From: Myxococcales bacterium | GTDB taxonomy: Bacteria; Myxococcota; Polyangia; Fen-1088 | NCBI GenBank assembly: GCA_003153875.1 | Contig: PMBY01000173.1 | Span: forward strand, 3,136 to 18,481 | DNA: 15,346 nucleotides | Direction: 5' to 3' | The notes under the pieces: model-generated | Database searches by the model: none | What the model was told of the DNA's origin: nothing | The model's input: only the letters and a program-made list of their open reading frames with translations | Part shown: positions 7,301 through 13,426 of the stretch, in pieces | Layout: every line of letters begins with the position of its first letter | Numbering within the stretch: position 1 is the first letter of the stretch | Translations under genes and position numbers: made by a program

Positions 7301-7448
7301 TGACGTTGACCTGGGTGTCGGTGGGATCCGGGAACGCCTCTACAGTTAGACTCTGGAACGACAGGTATCCCCACACCGCGAAGGCCGCGGTGGCGAAAAG
7401 CACCGCCCCCCGATTCTTGAGTGAAAAGGCAACCAGCTTTTCGAACAT
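4323..7448 (-). CDS. czcA: Heavy-metal efflux RND pump, CzcA family (inner-membrane proton/cation antiporter)
   Basis: Full-length for the family at 1041 residues. The N-terminus (MFEKLVAFSLKNRG, then a transmembrane helix and EAFPDPTDTQVNV) is typical. The proton-relay motif in the fourth transmembrane helix is DFGVIVDG at 393-400, with D393, D399 and E406 matching D402, D408 and E415 of Cupriavidus CzcA. Periplasmic hallmarks include SQLGRPEDGTD near 595-604 and NFSQPIRDNVNENISG near 650-665. The second half ends with helices around 862-1010, including IGSDTQKPIAVV. The methionine triad of copper pumps such as CusA is not evident, so divalent metals (Zn, Co, Cd, Ni) are more likely than Cu/Ag; this is inference. 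The Asn that usually follows the relay Glu is Ala407. It is last in the czcCBA set, 24 bases after czcB, with GAGGAG 7 bases before the ATG. Confidence 0.95.
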   Translation of the reverse strand: MFEKLVAFSLKNRGAVLFATAAFAVWGYLSFQSLTVEAFPDPTDTQVNVITLFPGQPSEEVERQIGLPIERALNGTPGLARLRNISMFGLSYVTLTFQEGEDALHARGQVLERLRGADLPEGVTANLGALATPIGEVYRYTLQGARQDPMKLRTLQDWVVRPALMRVLGVADVVSYGGLQREIHVQPDPLRLARHHLTLADLEQAISAGSVNASGGILERGAEQFVIRSQGLFHTIEDLRQVRVATHEGTPVFLHDVADVADGWSPRQGVVSHGKETEAVEGIVLLRRGENPSVVLERVRAAVDDVNRRLAPDAARVVPFYDRTDLVNTTLRTVGRNLLEGALLVTLVLFVFLLDLRLALAVGTLIPLSLLASFIYLRSRGMSANLLSMGAVDFGVIVDGGVVLVEAVARRLAAPDGPRPITLEERILQGVRSVVRPTVFSLLIIMAAYLPIFMLERVEGRMFAPMANTVVSALAGALLFSVTLIPVLMMFVYRKPAAHRESPVLLAVDRLYAPTLAWALRRPSLVLAGVGAALLVSVLTLGRLGSEFLPELNEGSLYLTFTLPSNVSLSEGRRFVPHLSQIIRAAPQVDDVLSQLGRPEDGTDPSLASNLEFFVKLKPASEWPRETRTLGDVIKALHKSIAEMPGVEVNFSQPIRDNVNENISGQFGQIAVKIYGEDLVALQKQADKVKMALGKVPGVADLGIVKSGELPQIQVDPDRMALARYGMNLGDFQHVFQTALGGRPLSTFWDGERRFDVVMRLPLSQRDDIEKIRKLRVAVEGGMTVPLESLAHVHTGFGRAAINRENGRRYIGVRMNVRDRDLGSFVDEARARVGKEAPLPAGMGIEWGGEFESKERAMRRLQVVVPVALVITLMLLFKAFDSFSLALLTLLNVPFALIGGVFALRAFGMPLSVAAAVGFIALIGQASLNGVLVVSAIAERHRAGMPVERAITAGCRERLRPVLMTSLLAALGLVPAALSRAIGSDTQKPIAVVIVFGTLSACLLTLIVLPVMYRAWVRLLGVREVEPLPRSRQDDPECAGV

Positions 7449-7455
7449 GATGCGG

Positions 7456-7461
7456 CTCCTC
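7456..7461 (-). promoter_or_regulatory. Strong Shine-Dalgarno of czcA
   Basis: GAGGAG on the minus strand, 7 bases from ATG 7448, inside the 24-base gap after the czcB stop. It indicates independent, efficient initiation of the pump subunit. Confidence 0.7.
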
Positions 7462-7472
7462 GGAACGCGCGC

Positions 7473-8663
7473 CTAGTCCGCCAGATCGACCTCGTTGAGC
7501 AGGAGGAGCGCGCCGGTCGAGACGTAGCGAGTTCCGGGGGCAAGGCCGGCGAGAAGTTCCACCTCACCGTCGCGCTGGCGGCCCAGGGTGACGGTCACAC
7601 GCTCCAGGCGAGTGGGAGTCTTGGCCACGAACACCACGGACTTTTCCCCGTCGGTCACCACCGCGCTGGACGGCACGCGCACCCGCGAGGAAGTGGCCGG
7701 CGGAGAGAACAGGATTTCGACCAAGCTGTTGGGCCGCAGCGCCCGATCCCCGTTGGCCACGCGGATGCGAACCTCTACCGCGCGCCGCTGCGGGTCCACG
7801 ACTTCGGAAACATGCTCGACCTTCCCCTGGCGCACCACGGTGCCCCCCTGGGCCCGGATCTCGACCTCGGCGCCTTGCTTCACGTCGGCCGAATCGTTCT
7901 CGGCGACGTCGGCCAGAACCAGGACCTCATCCAGGTCGGAGATCTGTACCAGAGGCTTGTCCCGCCCGGGCGTCACTTCCTGGTTGGCGTAGACATCAAT
8001 GTCCACCACGGCCCCCCGCCGCGGCGCCGTCACCCAGAACAGGTTGGGTCCGTCGGCCGCGATCTTCAGGCTTTGCAGTTTGGAACGCGCAGTCTGCTGG
8101 GTCAGCTCGGCCTCTTTCAGCTGGGCCTCGGCAATCAGCTGCTCCTTTTCGGCGGTGGCCTGCATGCGCACCAGATCGCGCGTGCGTTCGAGCACCTTCT
8201 GCTTAACCACGACATCGGCGCGGGCTGATTCGCGCGCGCTCTCCAGCTCGGCCATCTCGCCGCTGCGCACGGAAAATAGGCGCGCGCCCTTCTCTACGTG
8301 GTCGCCCAGCCGCACGGCCACGCGATCGATGCGTCCGCCCAGAGGCGTGCCCACGGCGGACGTGCGCCGTTCGTCGAAACCGATGCGGCCAGGATTGGGC
8401 AGGGGCGCCAGCGCCGGTGCGGTCTGCGCAACCGCCAGTTCCACGTACTTCCACTGCGGTGCGGAGGTCGGCAGATTGATGCCGCCCTCGTCGGCGAGGC
8501 GGCTGGGGGCGGGCTGAGGGGTCTTGCCTTTTGCACCCAGGAATGCCCAGGCCGCAACAGCGACAGCGAGGATCAGGGCCGCCAGGCCCAGTCGCTTTAC
8601 TCGCCGTGGCCGTGGCGAGGGTACCGTCATGATGGGCTGGCTGAAGGTGGGCGAGGTAATCAT
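7473..8663 (-). CDS. czcB: Periplasmic membrane-fusion (adaptor) protein of RND metal efflux, CzcB-like
   Basis: The product is 396 residues. A basic N-terminus (RPRRVKRLG) leads into one membrane anchor at about 25-44. The two lipoyl halves are at about 95-135 (GRIDRVAVRLGDHVEKGARLF) and 208-242 (TAPRRGAVVDIDVY, then VTPGRDKPLVQISD), separated by a short alpha-hairpin at 136-200. A beta-barrel follows (245-320), then the membrane-proximal domain ending LLLNEVDLAD. It joins the CzcA trimer to the CzcC channel. It lacks the His-rich metal-binding N-terminal extension found in some CzcB proteins and has no Cys. The start at 8663 is chosen because its ATG overlaps the czcC stop (ATGA, 4 bases), the hallmark of translational coupling. 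An internal Met at residue 12 (8630) is possible but has no better ribosome-binding site. Confidence 0.93.
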   Translation of the reverse strand: MITSPTFSQPIMTVPSPRPRRVKRLGLAALILAVAVAAWAFLGAKGKTPQPAPSRLADEGGINLPTSAPQWKYVELAVAQTAPALAPLPNPGRIGFDERRTSAVGTPLGGRIDRVAVRLGDHVEKGARLFSVRSGEMAELESARESARADVVVKQKVLERTRDLVRMQATAEKEQLIAEAQLKEAELTQQTARSKLQSLKIAADGPNLFWVTAPRRGAVVDIDVYANQEVTPGRDKPLVQISDLDEVLVLADVAENDSADVKQGAEVEIRAQGGTVVRQGKVEHVSEVVDPQRRAVEVRIRVANGDRALRPNSLVEILFSPPATSSRVRVPSSAVVTDGEKSVVFVAKTPTRLERVTVTLGRQRDGEVELLAGLAPGTRYVSTGALLLLNEVDLAD

Positions 8664-10057
8664 GGCATCACACGTTGGCGGAGATCGTCGATGGCAACCG
8701 GAGAAGTCCCGGCAGCGCGCAGAAGTGCGAGAGAAGTTTCGAAACTGGCGAGTTCCAGGTCCGCGGCGTCCGCCAGCAACTCGCCCAGGGTGCGCCGCGC
8801 TTGCAGGAGATCCTGCAAGGGCGCGCCCCCGGCGGTGACGGCTTTTGCGATGCGCTCGACGATCCCTTGCGCCATGGGCAGGGTGGTCCCGCGGGTGCGC
8901 ACGCGCCGGGCGCGCAGCTCGTCCATCTGGCGCAACAGGAGGGGCATTTCCAGATTGGCCTGCGCCGTGGCCAGATCGCGGCTGCGCCGCGCGGCCCAGC
9001 GGCTGGCGGAGGCCTCGGCGCGATCGGATCGGCCGCGCTCGAAGACTGGCAGCGGGAAGGACAGGCCAACCGACAGGCTCTTGCCCTGGCTGCCCGAGAC
9101 CAGGAACGTGTCGTAGGAAAACCCGACGCGAACCGCGGGATCGGGCCAGACACGCGCCTGCGCCAGCTCGCCCGTGGCTTGGGCTGCCGCTTCGGTGGCC
9201 ACCAGTGATCTCAGATCAGGTCGGTCGTCCAGCTTGGCCCGCAGATGTTCCAAACTGTCCGCCGAACGCGCGACGGCGTTGTCGAAGAAAGCCTGGGCCT
9301 GCTCTGCGCTGCCGAAGGGTTCACAGGTGGCACCGGTCAGGTGCGCGCAGTCGGTCAGTGCGGCGGCCAGCTTGTGCCGTTCCTCGGCCAGCGACGAGCG
9401 CAGGCGCTCTTCCTCCAGGCGCGCCCGCTCATACTCGAGGGCCGCGGCGTCGCCCTTCTCGGCGCGCCGGTGCTGCAGCTCGGTCAATTTGGCGGCGTCG
9501 TCCACCAGCCCCGAGAGCGCGGCCGCGCGTTGTTCTGACGAGGCGACACGCCCAATTACCGCCAAGAGCTCCAGCCAGGTCTGGCGAAGCTGGTTGGCGG
9601 CATCCCATAGCACGGCGTCGGCTCCGTGGCGGGCGGCACGCTGGCGCGGCCCACGCTTGCGGATCTCGAAGGGCTGGGTCAGCCCCACGGCATAACTGGG
9701 GACGTTGGCCAGGCTGTTGGAAAGCCCGGGCGGATTGGTATCGCCGACGGGAATGGTGTTCCAGCTCAGGTCCAGCGTGGGGTTGGGCAGCGCCTCGGCT
9801 CGGACGATCTGGGCGCGCGCTGTGGCCACGCGGGCGCGGGCCACGGCTAGGTCAGGGGCTCGTTCCCAAAGCAAACGGCCCAGGTCAGGGTCGGGCGGAA
9901 GCGCGGCAAGTCGCAGCGAAGCCGGCTGTTCCAAGTCGGCCGAGCCCAGCAGGAGAAGTGCGGGAAGTGCAACCAAGGAGAGCATTCCGGGCGCACATCC
10001 AGCAAGCGACGTGCCCACGCCAGAGCACGCAAGGGCGCGGTCTGGCGCGAGAAGCAA
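8660..10057 (-). CDS. czcC: Outer-membrane channel of RND metal efflux, CzcC/TolC-like
   Basis: Two outer-membrane efflux protein repeats are visible. The first contains ARARVATARAQIVRAEALPN, followed by PTLDLSWNTIP; the second contains AAAQATGELAQARVWPDPAV, then RVGFSYDT. Long heptad-like helices lie between them, as expected for the periplasmic alpha-barrel. The product is 465 residues from the TTG at 10057, or 441 from the ATG at 9985, which starts directly on a hydrophobic signal (LSLVALPALLLLGSA). No start has a good Shine-Dalgarno; the ATG at 9985 is a serious alternative. From the TTG, residues 18-21 read LAGC, a lipobox-like string, but the segment before it is a poor signal core. The gene heads the czcCBA set and its stop overlaps the czcB start. 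An AT-richer leader with a palindrome precedes it. Confidence 0.9.
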   Translation of the reverse strand: MLLAPDRALACSGVGTSLAGCAPGMLSLVALPALLLLGSADLEQPASLRLAALPPDPDLGRLLWERAPDLAVARARVATARAQIVRAEALPNPTLDLSWNTIPVGDTNPPGLSNSLANVPSYAVGLTQPFEIRKRGPRQRAARHGADAVLWDAANQLRQTWLELLAVIGRVASSEQRAAALSGLVDDAAKLTELQHRRAEKGDAAALEYERARLEEERLRSSLAEERHKLAAALTDCAHLTGATCEPFGSAEQAQAFFDNAVARSADSLEHLRAKLDDRPDLRSLVATEAAAQATGELAQARVWPDPAVRVGFSYDTFLVSGSQGKSLSVGLSFPLPVFERGRSDRAEASASRWAARRSRDLATAQANLEMPLLLRQMDELRARRVRTRGTTLPMAQGIVERIAKAVTAGGAPLQDLLQARRTLGELLADAADLELASFETSLALLRAAGTSPVAIDDLRQRVMP

Positions 10058-10088
10058 TGAAAGCTTTTTGAAGCTGGAAACGGAGCCC

Positions 10089-10101
10089 GAAAGATTCTTT
10101 C
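10089..10101. promoter_or_regulatory. 13-bp perfect palindrome upstream of czcC
   Basis: GAAAGATTCTTTC is a dyad of two 6-base arms around a central T. It lies in an unusually AT-rich part of the 279-base gap before czcC, about 32 bases before the TTG start. Its position fits an operator, but I do not recognise the motif and no regulator can be assigned from sequence. Confidence 0.4.
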
Positions 10102-10187
10102 ACTAGTCAGTAGTAACTGGAGCCTGTCGGGAAATTGCGAGCCGCCCGAAGGGCCAGTACGCGAATCGCGGCTCGCGGGTCGCGTGG

Positions 10188-10312
10188 GCGTGAGGGTGAG
10201 CGTGTTCGTGGGCGGGACGCGGAAGACGGATAGCGTGGCCGCCCACCTCGCGCAACGCGACCCACGCTGGTCGCTAGACGCCGGCCGCTCACGCTACCGC
10301 TACCGCTCACGC
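10188..10312. repeat. Three GCGTGAG heptamers upstream of czcC
   Basis: GCGTGAG occurs on the plus strand at 10188-10194 and on the minus strand at 10288-10294 and 10306-10312. The last two sit inside 10-base direct repeats (GCGTGAGCGG read on the minus strand) with an 18-base period. They lie 200-330 bases upstream of czcC, a distance compatible with enhancer sites for an NtrC-type activator. Chance occurrence in GC-rich DNA is also possible. Confidence 0.3.
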
Positions 10313-10336
10313 GCGCCGCTTCCCGCGGGCCGTCCG

Positions 10337-11692
10337 CTACTCCGGCTCCTCGTCACTGCCGATGCGCTTGAGGAAGGTAGGATAGGAAATCCCGAGGGCA
10401 CGGGCTGCTTCCATGCGCTTGCCGCCGAGCTGATCGAGGACGTGGCGCGCGTAGCGGCGCTGCAGCTCCTCGATGTCGATGGGCGAGCCTTCCACGCGGA
10501 AACTGGCGCCGGCGGGCGCTGCTGAGCCCGCGGCCGAGCCGGCCAGCACATCCAGATCGAGCTCGGGTCCCGCGGCCAGCACTAGTGCGCGCTCGAGGAC
10601 GCTACGCAGTTCGCGCACGTTCCCGGGGAATGAATAGCGCGCCATGCGCTCAAGCGCGTGCGGGCCCAACCGTACCTCGCGCCGGCCCAGCTCAGCCGCC
10701 AGATCGGCCAGCATGGCCTGGGCCAGCGGCAGCAGGTCCGCGGGTCGGTCGCGCAGCGGCGGTACGTCGATGCGGAACACAGACAGGCGAAACCATAGAT
10801 CCTCGCGGAAGGCGCCCGCCGCGATCTGCTTCTCCAGATCACGGTTGGTAGCGGCGACCACGCGCGCGGAACTCGATTGCTCGGCCACGCCGCCCAGCTT
10901 GCGGAAACGGCCCGAGTCGAGGAACGTCAGGATCTTGGGCTGCACATCGATGGGCAATTCGCCCACCTCGTCCAGGAAAAGCGTGCCGCCGTTGGCCACC
11001 TCGGCCAACCCGCGGCGTGCCGTCCGCGCGTCGGTGAAGGCGCCGCGCTCATAGCCGAATAGCTCGCTCTCGATGGTGGTGGCGGGTAGGGCAGCGCAGT
11101 TCACATGCACGAAGGGCGCGTCCTCGCCGAAGGTCAGTGCGTGCAGGTGGCGCGCCAGCACTTCCTTGCCCGTGCCCGTTTCGCCCAGGAATAGGACCGG
11201 ACTTTTCGGGCTGCCCGCGATCCGTTGCAGCATTTCGATCACGCGGCCGAAGCACTCGGATTGCCAGGGCGCCAGGCGCCGCCGGCCGGACAGCTCCTGC
11301 TCGGCCTGTTGCAGCCGGTCGCGCAGGCGAACCGTGCCGACCGCCTGGCGCGCCTTCATGGCCAGATCGGCCAGTTCCACCGGCTTGACCAAGTAGTCCG
11401 TGGCTCCGCTGCGAATGGCGTCCACCGCGCTCGCGATCTCGCTGTTGGCGGTGACGATCACCACCGGTACGCCGGGCAGGCCGGTGCGCAGCTCTTCGAG
11501 GTAGGACAGCCCGTCACCGTCGGGTAGGCGCCGGTCCAGGATGACCAGGCCGGGCGCCTCGCGGGCCGCCTCCTTTCGCGCCTCGTGCAGCGAGCGCGCG
11601 AGCGTGACCTCGAAGCCCTCGCGCCGCAGGGCGGTGGCAGCCATGGCCCCGAAAGACCGATCGTCGTCGACGAGAAGGATGGTCACGCTCAC
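10337..11692 (-). CDS. NtrC-family sigma-54-dependent response regulator
   Basis: The product is 451 residues with three domains. The receiver domain (about 1-120) has the acidic pair D10/D11, phospho-acceptor D53 (VILDRRLPDGDG), T81 and K103. The AAA+ domain (about 140-370) has Walker A GETGTGKE (170-177, K176), Walker B GGTLFLDE (D241/E242), FREDLWFRLSVF and the sensor II segment PGNVREL. The C-terminus has a Fis-type helix-turn-helix (GGKRMEAARALGISYPTFLKRI, read as two short pieces). The sigma-54 contact loop is GAFTDA (217-222) instead of GAFTGA; the essential Thr is kept. It should bind enhancers and open sigma-54 promoters when phosphorylated by the adjacent kinase. The start is GTG, overlapping the kinase stop by 4 bases (GTGA). 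Likely targets are the flanking pumps, by position only. Its stop is 279 bases before czcC. Confidence 0.93.
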   Translation of the reverse strand: MSVTILLVDDDRSFGAMAATALRREGFEVTLARSLHEARKEAAREAPGLVILDRRLPDGDGLSYLEELRTGLPGVPVVIVTANSEIASAVDAIRSGATDYLVKPVELADLAMKARQAVGTVRLRDRLQQAEQELSGRRRLAPWQSECFGRVIEMLQRIAGSPKSPVLFLGETGTGKEVLARHLHALTFGEDAPFVHVNCAALPATTIESELFGYERGAFTDARTARRGLAEVANGGTLFLDEVGELPIDVQPKILTFLDSGRFRKLGGVAEQSSSARVVAATNRDLEKQIAAGAFREDLWFRLSVFRIDVPPLRDRPADLLPLAQAMLADLAAELGRREVRLGPHALERMARYSFPGNVRELRSVLERALVLAAGPELDLDVLAGSAAGSAAPAGASFRVEGSPIDIEELQRRYARHVLDQLGGKRMEAARALGISYPTFLKRIGSDEEPE

Positions 11693-13323
11693 GTCTGCGC
11701 TCCGCGAGGCAGCTCGATGATAAAGCGAAGGCCGTGCTCCCCGCGCTGGAAGCGTAGCACGCCGCCTTGGTCCTCCACCGCTCGGCGGGCCATGGAGAGG
11801 CCCAGGCCGATGCCTTTGGACTTGGAGGTGGCAAAGGGTTCGAAGAGCCTGGTCTCAGCATCGGGCGCCGAATCTCCGGCGTTGTCCTCGACCGCGATGA
11901 CGGCGGTCCGGTCGGCCATGGCCAGCGTGACGGTCACGCGCGGGTCAGGCGCGCGGCCCATGTCGCGCGCCGCTGCCGCGGCCTCCACCGCATTGCGGAC
12001 CAGGTTGTCCACGGCAGTGGCGAGCAGCAGGGGATCGCAAGCGGCCTCCGCCGCCGCATCCAGCTCACTGGACACGGTGACGTCGGCCGCCTCGGGCAGT
12101 GTGGCCTTGAGCCCGTCCACGGTTGCGCTCACAAGCGGCGCCAGGCGCGTGACGGCCAGTTGCGGGGCCGCCGGTTTGGCAAACTGGAGCAGCGAGGTGC
12201 CCAGGTGGCGCAGGCGATCGACTTGGCCGCGCAGCACCGACACCGGCGCCAGCGCCTCGCCCGAATCGCCCAACAAGGTCAGCGCCGCATTGATGGAATT
12301 GAGCGAGTTCTTGATCTCGTGCGCGATGAGCGACGAGGCGCGGCCCAGATCGGCCAGCCGCTCTTGCCGGCGCGTCTGGGCCTCCAGCAGCAAGAAGCGC
12401 CGGTAGACCAGGCGGACGAACAGCGTGAGCATGAGCACGGCGCCCAGCTGCACGGCGCTGATGAGCGCGAACTGCAGGATGAAGCGCGAACGGATGGGCG
12501 CCAACAATGGATCCTCACGCGCCAACAGCATGAGCTGAAGGCCGGTTGCCTTCACTGGAGCGAATGCGACAAAGCGTCCCCCATCCAAGGCCAGCTCGCC
12601 GGGCTCGGCTCCAGTCCCCAGCCCGCGCAGGCGTGCGGCCAGCTCCGGGATCGCCAGCCAGGGACTGGCATCGCCCAAGGCCACGATTTGGTCGCGCCGA
12701 TCGAAAAGTGCGAGCCTGGTGTCGCCCAGCGCATCGACTCGAGGCAAGGCGGACTGGAAGGCGCCCACGATGCCCACAATGGCGCCTGTCATGCTTCGAT
12801 TTCGTATGATGGGCGCAGAAACAACCAGCAGTCCTTCGGGTTCGCGCTGCAGAAGACCGTAGGCAGGCGTGCTGGTTTTCAGCAGTTCCTGGAACCAGGC
12901 CTCATGCACGGCCGAGTGCCCCAGGTCGTCAAGTGGCGAAGGCTGGCTGCCCACGAGGCGGCCCGAGTTGTCGACGAAGGCCACGCCGCGCACGAACAGG
13001 GCCGAGCTGCGGTGGCTGACCTCGAGCAGGGCCTGCTCCGGCGCCAGGCGCTCGTCGCCGAGGTCCACCTCCGGCCGTTCGGCCAGACGCACGAGCTCCG
13101 CTTCCAGCACGGAAAGATGGTGACCCAGGGCGCTGGCGTACAGGCGCGCATCGCGCAGCACGCGCTGGTGTGCCTGCTCGCGCAGCTCGGCCACGTCGCT
13201 GCGGTAGGAAAGCAGCGGCCCGACGATGGCCGTGAGCGCAGCCGCCGCGAAGATGACGATCAGGTGCGGCGCAAGTTGCCGCTCGACGCGGGCCAGCGGG
13301 CGATGGGAATTGTCGGGCGGCAT
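11689..13323 (-). CDS. Membrane sensor histidine kinase with periplasmic Cache-like domain
   Basis: The product is 544 residues. Transmembrane helix 1 is at about 18-40, then a large periplasmic domain (41-280) with double-Cache features: a long helix, VAFVDNSGRLVG, and a later LQREPEGLLVVSAPIIRN segment. Transmembrane helix 2 is at about 282-307. No HAMP domain is visible; a short coiled linker (EAQTRRQERLADLG) leads to the H-box LIAHEIKNSLNSI with His335. The catalytic domain has an N-box (DNLVRNAVEA, 439-448), an F-box (LFEPFATSKSKG) and G2 (GIGLGLS). The G1 box reads EDNAGD, so Asp480 is kept but both usual Gly (482, 484) are replaced by Ala and Asp. It probably senses a small periplasmic ligand or metal and phosphorylates the overlapping response regulator. 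The ATG at 13323 lacks a clear Shine-Dalgarno. The gene lies 103 bases after the upstream pump gene. Confidence 0.92.
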   Translation of the reverse strand: MPPDNSHRPLARVERQLAPHLIVIFAAAALTAIVGPLLSYRSDVAELREQAHQRVLRDARLYASALGHHLSVLEAELVRLAERPEVDLGDERLAPEQALLEVSHRSSALFVRGVAFVDNSGRLVGSQPSPLDDLGHSAVHEAWFQELLKTSTPAYGLLQREPEGLLVVSAPIIRNRSMTGAIVGIVGAFQSALPRVDALGDTRLALFDRRDQIVALGDASPWLAIPELAARLRGLGTGAEPGELALDGGRFVAFAPVKATGLQLMLLAREDPLLAPIRSRFILQFALISAVQLGAVLMLTLFVRLVYRRFLLLEAQTRRQERLADLGRASSLIAHEIKNSLNSINAALTLLGDSGEALAPVSVLRGQVDRLRHLGTSLLQFAKPAAPQLAVTRLAPLVSATVDGLKATLPEAADVTVSSELDAAAEAACDPLLLATAVDNLVRNAVEAAAAARDMGRAPDPRVTVTLAMADRTAVIAVEDNAGDSAPDAETRLFEPFATSKSKGIGLGLSMARRAVEDQGGVLRFQRGEHGLRFIIELPRGAQT

Positions 13324-13372
13324 GTGATGGTGAGGCCGGCCATGCTAGCCGAAACTCAGGCCACAGGTTCTA

Positions 13373-13387
13373 CGGGGTTCGGCCCCG
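13373..13387. other. Small hairpin between second czcA and the kinase gene
   Basis: CGGGG pairs with CCCCG around a TTCGG loop, 5 bp. It lies immediately beyond the larger hairpin at 13397-13417, in the 103-base gap between the genes. It may form a double terminator with that hairpin; no T-run is present. Confidence 0.3.
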
Positions 13388-13396
13388 ATGCAAGGG

Positions 13397-13417
13397 GCGC
13401 GTGCTCGGACCACGCGC
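13397..13417 (-). terminator. GC-rich hairpin just after the second czcA stop
   Basis: GCGCGTG pairs perfectly with CACGCGC around a 7-base loop, starting about 10 bases after the minus-strand stop at 13427. The stem is stable but no T-run follows, only CCCTT, so it may attenuate rather than fully terminate. If it works, the kinase-regulator pair is transcribed mainly from its own promoter in 13324-13372. Confidence 0.4.
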
Positions 13418-13426
13418 GACGGGCGC

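Noticed and set aside
10058..10336. Sigma-54 -24/-12 promoter for czcCBA on the minus strand
   Set aside because: Scanning for GG-N10-GC on the minus strand gave only poor matches (best about 7 of 12 near 10273-10286), so none is reported as a promoter.
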